Of a DNA stretch of 64,000 bases, positions 55,474-64,000 are shown piece by piece. The notes under the pieces were generated by a model. The model was not told where the DNA came from, did not search any database, and saw only the letters and a program-made list of their open reading frames with translations. A program made the translations under genes and the position numbers. Numbering within the stretch: the first letter of the stretch is position 1; each line of letters begins with the position of its first letter. The stretch is from assembly GCA_037962975.1 (NCBI GenBank), contig CM075669.1, forward strand, positions 111,492,501 to 111,556,500, read 5' to 3'. Source of the stretch: Clitoria ternatea. Taxonomy: Eukaryota > Streptophyta > Magnoliopsida > Fabales > Fabaceae.

Positions 55474-56167
55474 TAGGGATGGCAATTTAGGCCTTGCCCG
55501 CGAGCCAACCCGTTTGAACCAATAAAAATAGATGGGTCGGGCCAAGAATTTGAGCCTATTTTCTTAAATAAGTCTGACTCATTTTAACCTGTTAAAAAAT
55601 GGGCCCTATGCGGTTGGCCGGCCCGGCCCGTCGGGCCAATATTAAAAAACAAATTTATACTTAATGTATAATTTATATACGTTAAAGAGGCTATGTTTCT
55701 TTTTCTTTCTCTACGTCATCCCTAAAGCATTTCCTTTTACTTACACTGTACTTTTTCTACTTTCTTAATTTATATATGTTATTATGAATTTATTAATATA
55801 ATATTATAAAATATAAATAAGTATTGTTTCCATTTAATGTAAATATAATTTATTTAAAATTTAAAATAAATTATGTTAATTATAAAAAAACTAGTTTTAA
55901 AAAAAGGTAAAATTTAGTTTTTATATCTAATTTTTTAAAACAAAGAAGACTTAAAAATAATAGAAATTTAAAATAAAAAATAGCATACATAATTTGGAAG
56001 AAAAAAAATGGGTCGGGTCGTTGGCCTATGAGTCACATAGAATATGGGTTTGGCCAATGTTTTTGGCTCGTTTTCTTGTTTTGGTTCGGCCTGTCTTGGC
56101 CCGTATTTTAATAGGCTTATACGGGCCTTAACCGAGCCCGACTTGTTGGTCCGTTTTGCCACCCCTA
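55474..56167. mobile_element. hAT-type MITE, 694 bp
   Basis: The ends TAGGGATGGCAA and TTGCCACCCCTA are inverted repeats with one mismatch over 12 bp. Flanking 8-mers CATGGGTT (55466-55473) and TATGGGTT (56168-56175) match at seven of eight, the 8-bp duplication typical of hAT elements. Subterminal regions are rich in GGCCC/GGGCC words, while the centre (55650-55990) is AT-rich. It has no transposase frame, so it is nonautonomous. Confidence 0.87.
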
Positions 56168-56279
56168 TATGGGTTGAGTTTTTAGTGTTTACCACATTAT
56201 TTAAAGTTGATTTGACTCAAATTAAGTTTAATACATTATTTAAAATCTAAAAATTAGGAGGGACGTTATACCTTTACTC

Positions 56280-57632
56280 TGTATTCTCTGCCTCTTGCAT
56301 CTTAAAACGCAGATTTGCCTCATCACCAACAACGATCACCATTGATCTCCACTGATCTAGGCCGTTTGATTCAATCACCAAGCTTCGACAGTTTAATGAC
56401 CATCACCAACTCCGATCACCACCACTGACATTTCAGACTCCGGTAAGTTCAGTTTTTTTTTGTTTTGAAATAGAAATGGGAAAAGGGGAGACTTGTGGTG
56501 TGGTCCGTATGGAATGGTGAAGGTAAAGCCACGAGGGCTGAATTGAGAAAGAGCGTGTGGAGAAAGAGCGTGTGGAGTGACAGATGGAGACAGAAAGGCG
56601 TAGGGAGGAAATGAGAGATGAGTGTTACGTTGCGTGCGTGTGAACAAAAAAAGAGGGAGGGGTGCGTGATAGAGAGGCGTGGTATAGATGGGAGATAAAG
56701 AGGGAATTATGATGAATAAAATAAGAGGAAATGAGAGTGTGGTGGAATGGAGTGAGATTGTGAAAAAATAGAGAGGGAATTGGAAAACTAAAACAGAGGG
56801 TGGGAGAGGGAATGAAAAAAATATATTGATGGGAGTGAGGAAAAAATTGAAAGACGATTAATTAATGATTTGATTGGAAAATATTATTAGATAATTTAAA
56901 TTAAAAAAATATTTAATTAATTATTAGATTGTAAGATATTATTAGATAACTTAGATTGAGAGATAATTAATTAATTATTAGATTGCAAGATATTAGATCA
57001 TTTAGATTGAAAGATAACTAATTAATTATTAGATTTTCTTAATTAATTATTAGATTGTAAGATATTATTAGATAATTTAGATTGAAAGATAAGTAAATAA
57101 TTACTAGATTGCAAGATATATTAGATATGATTGGTTATAATATTTTAAAAAAGGGAATGTTGTTATCTTTAAATTGAATAAATATAGAACCTATTAGTAC
57201 CATGTATCATCCTTATACATTCTAACGGTTCATACTAAATTTTGTAAGATTTCTTTCAAACTATATAACATTTCTCTTAATTAATTGTTAAATTACAAGA
57301 TATTATTAGATAATTTAGATTGAAAAATGATTAATTAATTATTAGATTGCAAGACATTATTAGATACTTTAGATTGAAAGATAATTAATTAATTATTAGA
57401 TTGCAATTGCAAGATATTATTAGATAATTTAGAATGAAAGATAATAAAATTAATTAATTATTAGATTGCAAGACATTGTTAAAGTAAAAGAAATTATTAT
57501 AACTGGAGTATAATTATTAGATTTCAAGAAATTTATTATAAAATTTTCATTAACGGTTACATTTTTTATATGTGCGTGTACGTATAATTTAATTGTATTT
57601 TAGTGATCATTTGTATACAGATTAGTTAAATA
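56280..57632 (+). other. Exon-like leader and repeat-filled intron upstream of hAT remnant
   Basis: No open frame of note. 56280-56442 reads like a C/A-rich 5' leader and ends CTCCG|GTAAGT, a strong donor. An acceptor TGTATACAG precedes 57621, 12 bp before the ATG of the BED-finger remnant. Between them lie a purine-rich stretch (56460-56830) and an AT-rich tandem repeat (56860-57480). The gene model is inference. Confidence 0.45.
56860..57480. repeat. AT-rich tandem repeat with ATTAATTATTAGATTGCAAGA core
   Basis: The unit TAATTAATTATTAGATTGNAAG followed by ATATTATTAGATAATTTAGA occurs about ten times in two blocks (56865-57125, 57285-57480), with 50-65 bp steps and many small indels. A 160-bp different stretch separates the blocks. 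Confidence 0.82.
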
Positions 57633-58019
57633 ATGTCAACGCCAGATAAGTTTCCAACCGGTAGAGCTGAAGGTACTCCTAGTGATGATATTGGTTGGCA
57701 TTTTGGAACACTTGTACCTAGGAAAAATAAGAATAATATGGTCTGCAATTTATGTGGGAGAATGATAACCGATAGAACTACTTGATTAAAAGAACATCTA
57801 GCACATATGGGTGGAGAAGTCAAAGGTTGTGGTAGGGTAAATACCTTTATGAGGTATTTACTAAGTGTTGTTGTAGAGTTAGGCCTAAGCGTTAAATGTC
57901 CAACTCCTTATGAGGTTTTAGAGGTATACCTGGAGAGTGAATATCAGTCCATGCAAAAAATGGACACAACAATTGAAGCCAATATGGAAGGAAAGAAAGG
58001 TCACTATAATGTGCGATAG
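57633..58019 (+). pseudogene. hAT transposase N-terminus with BED zinc finger, truncated
   Basis: From ATG 57633 one frame runs to TAG 58017-58019 with one internal TGA (57783-57785). It reads DIGWHFGTLVPRKNKNN, then VCNLCGRMITDRTT and, after the stop, LKEHLAHMGGEVKGCGRV, the plant hAT-type BED finger with its C-x2-C and trailing His residues. PTPYEVLEVYLESEYQSM continues into the region before the catalytic domain. The rest of the transposase, including the RNase H-like core and C-terminal dimerisation domain, is absent. Not obviously the partner of the nearby MITE. Confidence 0.75.
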
Positions 58020-58400
58020 TTAGACAAACAATATAAATCACATGCATATCATGGATTTTCTAGTGTGTTGCAGTCAAGGTATAGTCTTACTAAAGTGGTA
58101 CATCTCGTTGTTTGGATTTGTGCTTAGAAGATATGCAAATTGGATCAATTGTGATTACCAGATCTTATAATAGATGATGCCTTAAGCATAAAATCTTAAG
58201 GTAATATAGGTGGTGTACCCAACCCTTTATATACTTTTATGTCGTTCTATTGTATTTAATATGTGACTCCTTAACAATTAGAAATCATTTTTTTTTATAA
58301 TTTATGTGAAATGTGAATAATTCAAGCCCACAGTCCGTATCGCAGCATAGACAATACTCGCTACTGCAAAATCCACAAGGCCACCGCAATTTAAAACCTT
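58020..58400. other. Sequence between hAT and LINE remnants
   Basis: No gene. 58325-58405 contains CGCAGCATAGACAATACTCG and ACCGCAATTTAAAACC, which look like part of a small transposon end common in legumes. I cannot define its borders. Confidence 0.35.
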
Positions 58401-59996
58401 GGATGGGAGACTTTAACGAAGTCTTGCTTTTAACATAGGTGCAGGGGGTGATTGATTTATGTGGCCTCCTGGACTTAGGTGTTGTAGGAGAGTGGTATAA
58501 GAAAGGTGGCGAAGCTTCTTGATCAAGCTCTAGGAGATATTGGGTAGCCTATGATGTCTAAGGACGCAATGGCCCAAGTGTTGTGTAGAGCTCATTCAGA
58601 TTATTCTCCTTTCTTGGTTCACTTGATGGAATAGGATAAGGAGCGTAGGGATCGTTCTTTTAGGTTTTTGGCAAGTTGGGATACTCACAAAAAGTATGAA
58701 GGGGTGGTAGAGAAGGCTTGGCAGAACTCAAGGCCTTCCTTTATGCACCATCTTCAGCAGGTGCGAGTTGACTCCGTTTGAAAGAGGTGGAGCCCATGCC
58801 CACTTTACCTATGTTGAGGTTTGAGGTTTGAGGCGAAACTTCAAAGAGAATATAATGAGATCCTTAGGCAAGAAAAATCAACTCAAAGGGTTGCCAGGAG
58901 GAGGAGTAATAATGTGTTTTGGTTATATGGACGTAATCGAGAATGGTGTACTAATATAAAGAGATGTTGAAGCAAGAGGCTATGCAATTTTCTTAGTATC
59001 TCTTTTTTCCTTCTATTAAGTCTAGGGATAGAAGGATGCAATTACCTAATACCCTGAAACCCAATGAGGTAGGGAGCAGATTGACTGCACCAGTGATGAA
59101 GAGGGAAGTGAGGGAGGCTCTGATGTGGCCCTAGGACTCGATGGATTCAACCATATTTCTTTAAGAAATATTGGGAGGTGGTGGGAGATGATCTTTGGAA
59201 GACCATTGGAGGCGAATTCTTATTGGGGAGTGTGGATTTAGGGGTGGTCCATTGAAACCTTGGTGGTTCTGATCCCTCTTTTCTGAAAGAATTCAGGCTG
59301 ATTAGCTTATGCAATATGGTGTATAAAGTGATCACGAAGGTGTTCGTGAATCATTTGAGGCCTTTCTTAGAAGATATTGTTGGCCCTCTCCAAGGAAATT
59401 TTGTGCAAATGGTTATGCATTATATGTATAAGACAAAAGAAGAGGAAATGGGTCGTTGCGTCAAGATGGATTTAGAGAAGGCATATCATAAAGTAAACTG
59501 AGATTTCCTCCTTCATGTTCTTATGGTCTTTGGTTTTCCGAAGAGTATAATTAAGCTGGTCATGTGTTGTGAAAGATCTTCAAACTTACCTCTTCTTCGG
59601 AATGGTTCTCGGATGGAGTCGTTTCCTCCTATCCGAGGTTTGTTTATCTAATGTATGGTAATGTTAGCCTTATCGATCCAAAACACGGGGGATATAGGGG
59701 AGTGGCATCCAATTAGTGTCTCTCGGGGAGGGCCACCAATCTCGCATTTAATGTTTGCCGATGAAATGCTACTATTACAAGGCCTACAAAGTCGCAGGTT
59801 TGATATTGTGTCAGAGACCGTTAGAAACTTTTGTGAGTATTCAGGTCCCAGGATTAATTTGGAAAAATCAAAAGCTATGTACTCAACGAATGTATCTAGA
59901 AGTAGGTGACCAATATTCTAGGCACAACTTCGCAAGGTTGTGCTTAGGTTGTTTGTTTTGTTCTTTCTTTTCTTTTCCCACAAAAAAAAAAAAAAA
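58400..59996 (+). mobile_element. 5'-truncated, decayed L1-type LINE with poly(A) tail
   Basis: Begins in the endonuclease C-terminal part (MGDFNEV near 58410). Reverse transcriptase follows in broken frames: FRLISLCNMVYKVITKVFVN and LRPFLEDIVGPLQGNF (59285-59405), then VKMDLEKAYHKVN (59460-59501). LMFADEMLLLQGL (59745) corresponds to the FADD box, with the second Asp changed to Glu. SGPRINLEKSKAMYS comes next. A run of 15 A (59982-59996) closes it. Stops and frameshifts are numerous. Such elements copy themselves by target-primed reverse transcription; this copy is dead. Confidence 0.85.
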
Positions 59997-60211
59997 GTGG
60001 TAGATGTTACTGAAGTGTGCCATTCACAGTTTATCCAACCTTATTTGTGAATCTAGAACAAGAAAAAATGAGATATCAGCAAATAGCTAGGCTTGGAGGA
60101 ACCATTTAATTTCCGAATGAAACCTTTATTACGCAGCAAACTTAGGAACACATTGATTTGATATCACAAACTTTAGGGTCAGGTATAAATTTTAAGAGGT
60201 CCATGATGCAA
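59997..60211 (-). other. 3' UTR and 3' flank of NRT2.5-like gene
   Basis: The minus strand has AATAAA at 60130-60125, 82 nt after the stop codon, a plausible poly(A) signal. The LINE tail lies about 130 bp further, so the gene's 3' end is close to transposon sequence. Confidence 0.5.
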
Positions 60212-62613
60212 TCAAACATGTGGGGGTGTGATTTCTTCAGATGGCCTGGTTTCATTGTTGAGTTTTCTGCCCCTTTCACTTCTACTGTTGTCAGCAAATT
60301 TCAAGCTTGCATGGTGTGAGCCTTTGTCCTGTTCCTTTGAGTTCCACTCACCCAAGTAGTAATCTTCTTCTGTGACCTTCTTAGATGAGGGACCAAAGAA
60401 CATCCCTCCCCATTGTGGAAAGTAGATTAAGCATATTGGCAGGGTGCATATTATCATCATTACACCCATTAGAGTTATTCCCCTTTCCTTTGAAAACTTT
60501 GATCCTTTGAAGAATATTAGCTGTGTCACAACTGCACCCACATTGCCTCCTCCTCCTGTCATTCCAGATATGACCCCTAATGACCTGAAGATGAAAGTAT
60601 ATATCATTAGTTCATTACAAATTTATCAGACAAAAAATTATTGCCATAGTGCTATGCAATTTGGTTAATAAGTAATACAACAGTGTTTAATGTGAAGAAA
60701 TTTGACCAACTTCGAAGCTTGTGTTATTTTTGGACTTACCTGTGATTGCACATACTTATTGACAGGAAAAGGCTTTAGGAAGAGGAGCATCTAGCCATAT
60801 TAACATTATAAGCTTGGAACCATTTGTTGGTCAAAACAGAGCTGTGAGGAATTATCTTTAATTCCTGTAAGAAATCTAAAGATGATGCTGATGCATGAAA
60901 TGATGGAACATGTGTTGTATGTCAAAGAATCATATGGCTTGTCTTAACCAGTTACATACGTAAGGATGACTCAGCATACTGCATCTAATGATCCGAATCC
61001 CTCTAATAAATTAAACAACTAAATTAACAGTTATTTTTTATATTCCCCCTTTGTGGTTAGTCCCAGTCTGACAGATAGTTATTGACCATTACCATAATGG
61101 AAACATTGAATTTGTAAAATTTGTTAAATAATTCTATGGGTAGAAAACAATTTCACATTTGTGGCTCATAGTCTGAAACTTAACAACTAACCACAATGCT
61201 ATTGTTGAATATTTTAAAATCTGAGGGTAAGTAAGTACACCAAATCAAAAGAATAAAAATTTTAATTATGACTGAACTGATAATAATAAAATATAAAATC
61301 AGACTGAAAAAGTTTTAACAGCGTTGTTATTAACAATGTTACTGTTAGCTAACACCACTGATAGTACATGATAGTGTGGAAAAGGGAAAGCAGTTGATAA
61401 CAATACTAAAGATAAAAACCAAAGCGATTTTGATTGAAAATAATGAGTTCGCAACGCACCTTCTTGATACAAATGGAACAATTCCAAAGGTCATCCCACA
61501 TGCTGCTTGGACAAACACAGAAAATACGATCATGACAACAATTGACACACTCAAAGATCCAACCAAGCCAAGGATTATGCAGAACACACCAGCCAAGGTT
61601 TGGCACAACCACAAGGCCCACAGCCTACCCCTCATGCCAAACCTCTTGGCCATAACATCTGACAAATATCCCCCACCAGGCCTAGAAATTATGTTAGCCA
61701 AGCCAAAGCTTGCAGCAATGATTCCAGCCGTGTGGAGTTTAAGATTGAACCTGTCATAGAAGTACTCAGCTATGATGTTGTCTATGGTCAACTCCACCCC
61801 AAAGCAATAGCCATAAGTCAACGCCAGGATCCAGCCTCTATAATTAGTGACACCATGAAACAACACTCTTGAAAATTCATCTTTTGCTTTCTCCCCTGAC
61901 TTTTTCAAGCGGTGGAAGTTCCCATCTGGCATGTCTTGGCCAAAAAGCAATATGTTGAATGCTGTGAGCATTTGGAACATGGCAGGAATAAAAAATGCAA
62001 TTCTCCATGCTGTGAATTGTGCAGCACCAATGTCACGGATGAGGGAAAACACAAGGGGCATGATGAGTTGTGTGGCTCCTCCTCCAAGGTTACCCCATCC
62101 ACCAGCAAATCCATTGGCTGAACCAACCACAGGGGCAGAAAACATGGAACTCATCCAGAACTGTGTGGACACAAAAGTGGCCAGGGAAAAACCAGTGAAG
62201 AAACGTACAAGAAGGTAAGTGGTGGCTGAGTTGATGATTGAGGTGAAGTACACAAATGGTGCCGTGAGGAGGATGAGTGAGGCAGAGGCAAGGCGTGGCC
62301 CAACCATGTCACAGGCTGTTCCCATTGCAATTCTTGCAAAAACAGCACCAGAAACTGATGCCACCCCTGCATTTCCAATGTCAGTGGCTGTGAGGTTGAG
62401 GTTGTCACGGATTATGGGAAGGAGGGGTGGTGCAGCAAAGCTTGACACAAAGCATGAGAAGAAAGATACCCATGATAGATGAAATGCCCTCATGTGAGGC
62501 TTGGCTATGGAAAATAGCCTGAATTCTGTGGCCTTGTGTTCACTATCCACAGGAAGTGCAAACTTTTGTTGTTGTTGAGATTCATTCATTTCTGCTGGTA
62601 GTTCAATATCCAT
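60212..62613 (-). CDS. NRT2.5: High-affinity nitrate transporter, NRT2.5 type
   Basis: Exon 1 is 62613-61460 and exon 2 is 60584-60212, joined across an 875-bp intron (donor AAG|GTGCG, acceptor CTTCAG|G) inside the Arg codon of VSRRSLGV. The product is 508 residues, usual for the family. It is a 12-helix major facilitator of the nitrate/nitrite porter group. Signatures include AKPHMRAFHLSW, the nitrate motif AGGWGNLGGGATQ near residue 165-180, GGGYLSDVMAKRFGMRGR (MFS loop motif), and GMTGGGGNVGAVVTQ just after the splice. FALPVDSEHKATEFRLF and the C-terminal SSKKVTEEDYYLGEWN fit the NRT2.5 subgroup better than NRT2.1. Family members import nitrate with protons at the plasma membrane, usually with NAR2/NRT3.1, under nitrogen starvation. 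I see no damage. Confidence 0.93.
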
Positions 62614-62680
62614 GCTTGTTGTCCCTTTGGTTGAACTGGCCTAAGAAAACAAGGGTCAGTGTTGAACTATTGCTTTGGAA

Positions 62681-62690
62681 TTTATATACA
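62681..62690 (-). promoter_or_regulatory. TATA box of NRT2.5-like gene
   Basis: The minus strand reads TTGTATATAAATTCC, with TGTATATAAA at 62690-62681. It is about 70 bp upstream of the ATG, so a transcript start near 62655 and a short 5' UTR of about 40 nt are inferred. A short (GT)n lies just upstream (62704-62722). Confidence 0.65.
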
Positions 62691-62722
62691 AGACCCAAGA
62701 TTGTGTTTGTGTGTGTGTGTGA

Positions 62723-64000
62723 CACCAAGTTTTTTCTCTACTGTTATGAGCACTAAGTTAACAAAGCCAACCACTTTTTCTGTCTCTTGGCAGAAAAGTG
62801 AATGAGAATATTTCATGTAGATTGATGAGATTTAGAAGGTGCTATCTGCTAACAGATAGAGTCTTCTTCTGATCTTTTTGGTAAGTCTTCTTCTGATCTA
62901 AGTTTACAAGCAATTTATTTTATGCAATTATCTACTAGGAAACTGGGATATTCCTTTGAGGCATATCAGGAAGAGTGATGGAGGTACTGAGATAGCTAAG
63001 TAAAAGATAAAAAAATTGGCAAGTGTAGCCTTTTGAAGGCTGGCAGGCTTTGAAACTTTCAGAATCTGAGACTCGGAGAATTGTGTGTCTAACATTTGAC
63101 TTTTCATACGTGAGAGAGGCACAGTTTGGAGCTCAAATCACATTGTTTTTGATGTGGGAAGAGTGAACCAGGTTGAAAATCAAGGACAAAAAGAAAGGGA
63201 CTTTTTGGAATGAAGCATAAGATTCAAATTTTGACTAATAGTTGATGGGGCTGCCTAGAGGTACGATGTGCATTACATGCCACAGAACTGCTTGAAGGAA
63301 AGATCCTAGCAAACACGTTGAGTAACATGCATTGACGTTGAAGAGCCCTTTTTTCAATTGTCAAAAGTTTTAGCTGCCTCTCAAGTTAGATACCCTATCT
63401 TTCATCGGTGCTAAATGGCAAAAATAATAATTAATATTCTATTAAAATTTTAAATAAATAATGAAACAGCTTCTTACCCCATTTATCCCACTTCATTCAT
63501 TATTTACCGTAAATCCAAACGCACACTCAGGATTAAATATTGGGAAGTCTTCAAGTTGACAATGAAATACAGTTTATTAGAAGTGTGAAATTGACGAAAT
63601 CGCATTTATTGACAATTGTGTCCTTACACTTCTCTGTTATCATGGAGCACTTGCATATATGGTAGGTTTCAACTTTCAATGGCAGGGAATTCTTGTTCTT
63701 AATTATGCTTATAGTGTATATTTTATATTTTTTGTTTTAAACGTGATTATATAAGATTTAAGCAAGAGAAACGCACAACTAATCAAAAAGTAACGGGTGT
63801 TAAAATGTAAAAAATGGTCAGATTAAAGAACTTCATGTGGAACACGATTGAGGGGACAAATTTACAAGTTTTGGATGACTAAAAACAGAAGAGTGAAACG
63901 TAGAAACAAAAGAGAGAAAACATAGAGAACAATGCCAAAAGAAAGCAACAAGTTTGAAAACAAGAATGTTGCAGGACGGCTAAAGATACTCCAAAACTCA
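62723..64000. other. Upstream region of NRT2.5-like gene
   Basis: No gene, RNA or transposon end is supported. It includes a local duplication of AGTCTTCTTCTGATCT (62861-62874 and 62885-62899 area) and AT-rich stretches. The 62928-63122 frame shows no recognisable motif. This is presumably promoter and intergenic sequence; nitrate-response elements were not identified by eye. Confidence 0.5.

Larger units (their letters stand above)
42665..56270 (+). repeat. Large solo LTR of TGTAACATCC class carrying nested insertions
   Basis: The left end TGTAACATCCTAAG is at 42665; the right end GGAGGGACGTTATA is at 56270. Flanks CCTCT (42660-42664) and CCTTT (56271-56275) agree at four of five bases. Without the Tat-like insert (43961-52698 plus one CATAT) it is about 4.9 kb. 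Ends resemble those of the solo LTR at 31339-34766, and an inner segment matches 24690-24770. The unusual length suggests further unrecognised insertions besides the MITE at 55474-56167. No protein is supported in its own sequence. Confidence 0.62.

Noticed and set aside
61905..62482. Plus-strand frames opposite NRT2.5-like exon 1
   Set aside because: Shadows of the strongly coding minus strand.
62928..63122. 64-codon minus-strand frame upstream of NRT2.5-like gene
   Set aside because: No domain or upstream signals; length is expected by chance.

Overview
The window is plant nuclear DNA, almost certainly from a legume and probably Glycine (soybean) or a close relative. The reasons are an Athila/Calypso-type gypsy element, SIRE/Maximus-like copia elements with an extra ORF after pol, Tat-type elements with an antisense extra ORF, and one spliced host gene that reads as a high-affinity nitrate transporter of the NRT2.5 type. 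The species call is inference. About 60 kb is nested retrotransposon; only the last ~4 kb is recognisable host gene space.

Layout. (1) 1-21296, minus strand: an old Calypso-like Ty3-gypsy element (5' LTR 19734-21296, gag, pol and env-like ORF all broken; 3' LTR beyond the window edge). Its gag is split at 8446/18438 by (2) a complete, young SIRE-like copia element, 8452-18432, plus strand, with 1440-bp LTRs, perfect TGTTG target duplications, and long open gag, pol and extra ORF. The Calypso element itself sits in (3) an older SIRE-like copy, of which only the 3' part (21297-24455) is in the window. That copy sits in (4) an LTR fragment, 24456-26403. Next comes (5) a decayed antisense-type extra ORF of a Tat element, 26421-27258 and 41942-42610, split by a copia-like LTR (27259-27270 + 40842-41941). 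That LTR is in turn split by (6) an Athila-like element, 27271-40836, with perfect CCTGC duplications, which carries a 3.4-kb solo LTR (31339-34766) in its pol. (7) 42665-56270 is a large solo LTR of the TGTAACATCC class, containing (8) a young Tat-like element without pol (43961-52698, 847-bp LTRs, CATAT duplications) and a hAT MITE (55474-56167).

(9) 56271-59996 holds a decayed hAT transposase N-terminus with an exon/intron-like leader and a decayed L1-type LINE ending in poly(A). (10) 60212-62613, minus strand, is the NRT2.5-like gene: two exons, one 875-bp intron, a TATA box and a plausible poly(A) signal. 62760-64000 is upstream sequence with no gene I can support.

The most unusual signal is regulatory rather than coding. 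Several unrelated LTR families carry iterated palindromic 'words' in the U3 region, in pairs 18-22 bp apart, often placed a fixed distance after the octamer GCATCAGG. The word differs between families (TAATCGATTA in SIRE-like; CGCTTGAGCG/CGCTCAAGCG in Calypso and two solo LTRs; GACGCGTAGCGTC in the Athila-like element and the 24456-26403 LTR). In the SIRE-like element the words fall on a strict 21-22 / 30-31 / 51-52 bp spacing rule, which recurs in the older copy and in a second array placed with its own TATA box in front of the extra ORF. All counts, divergences and alignments here were made by eye.
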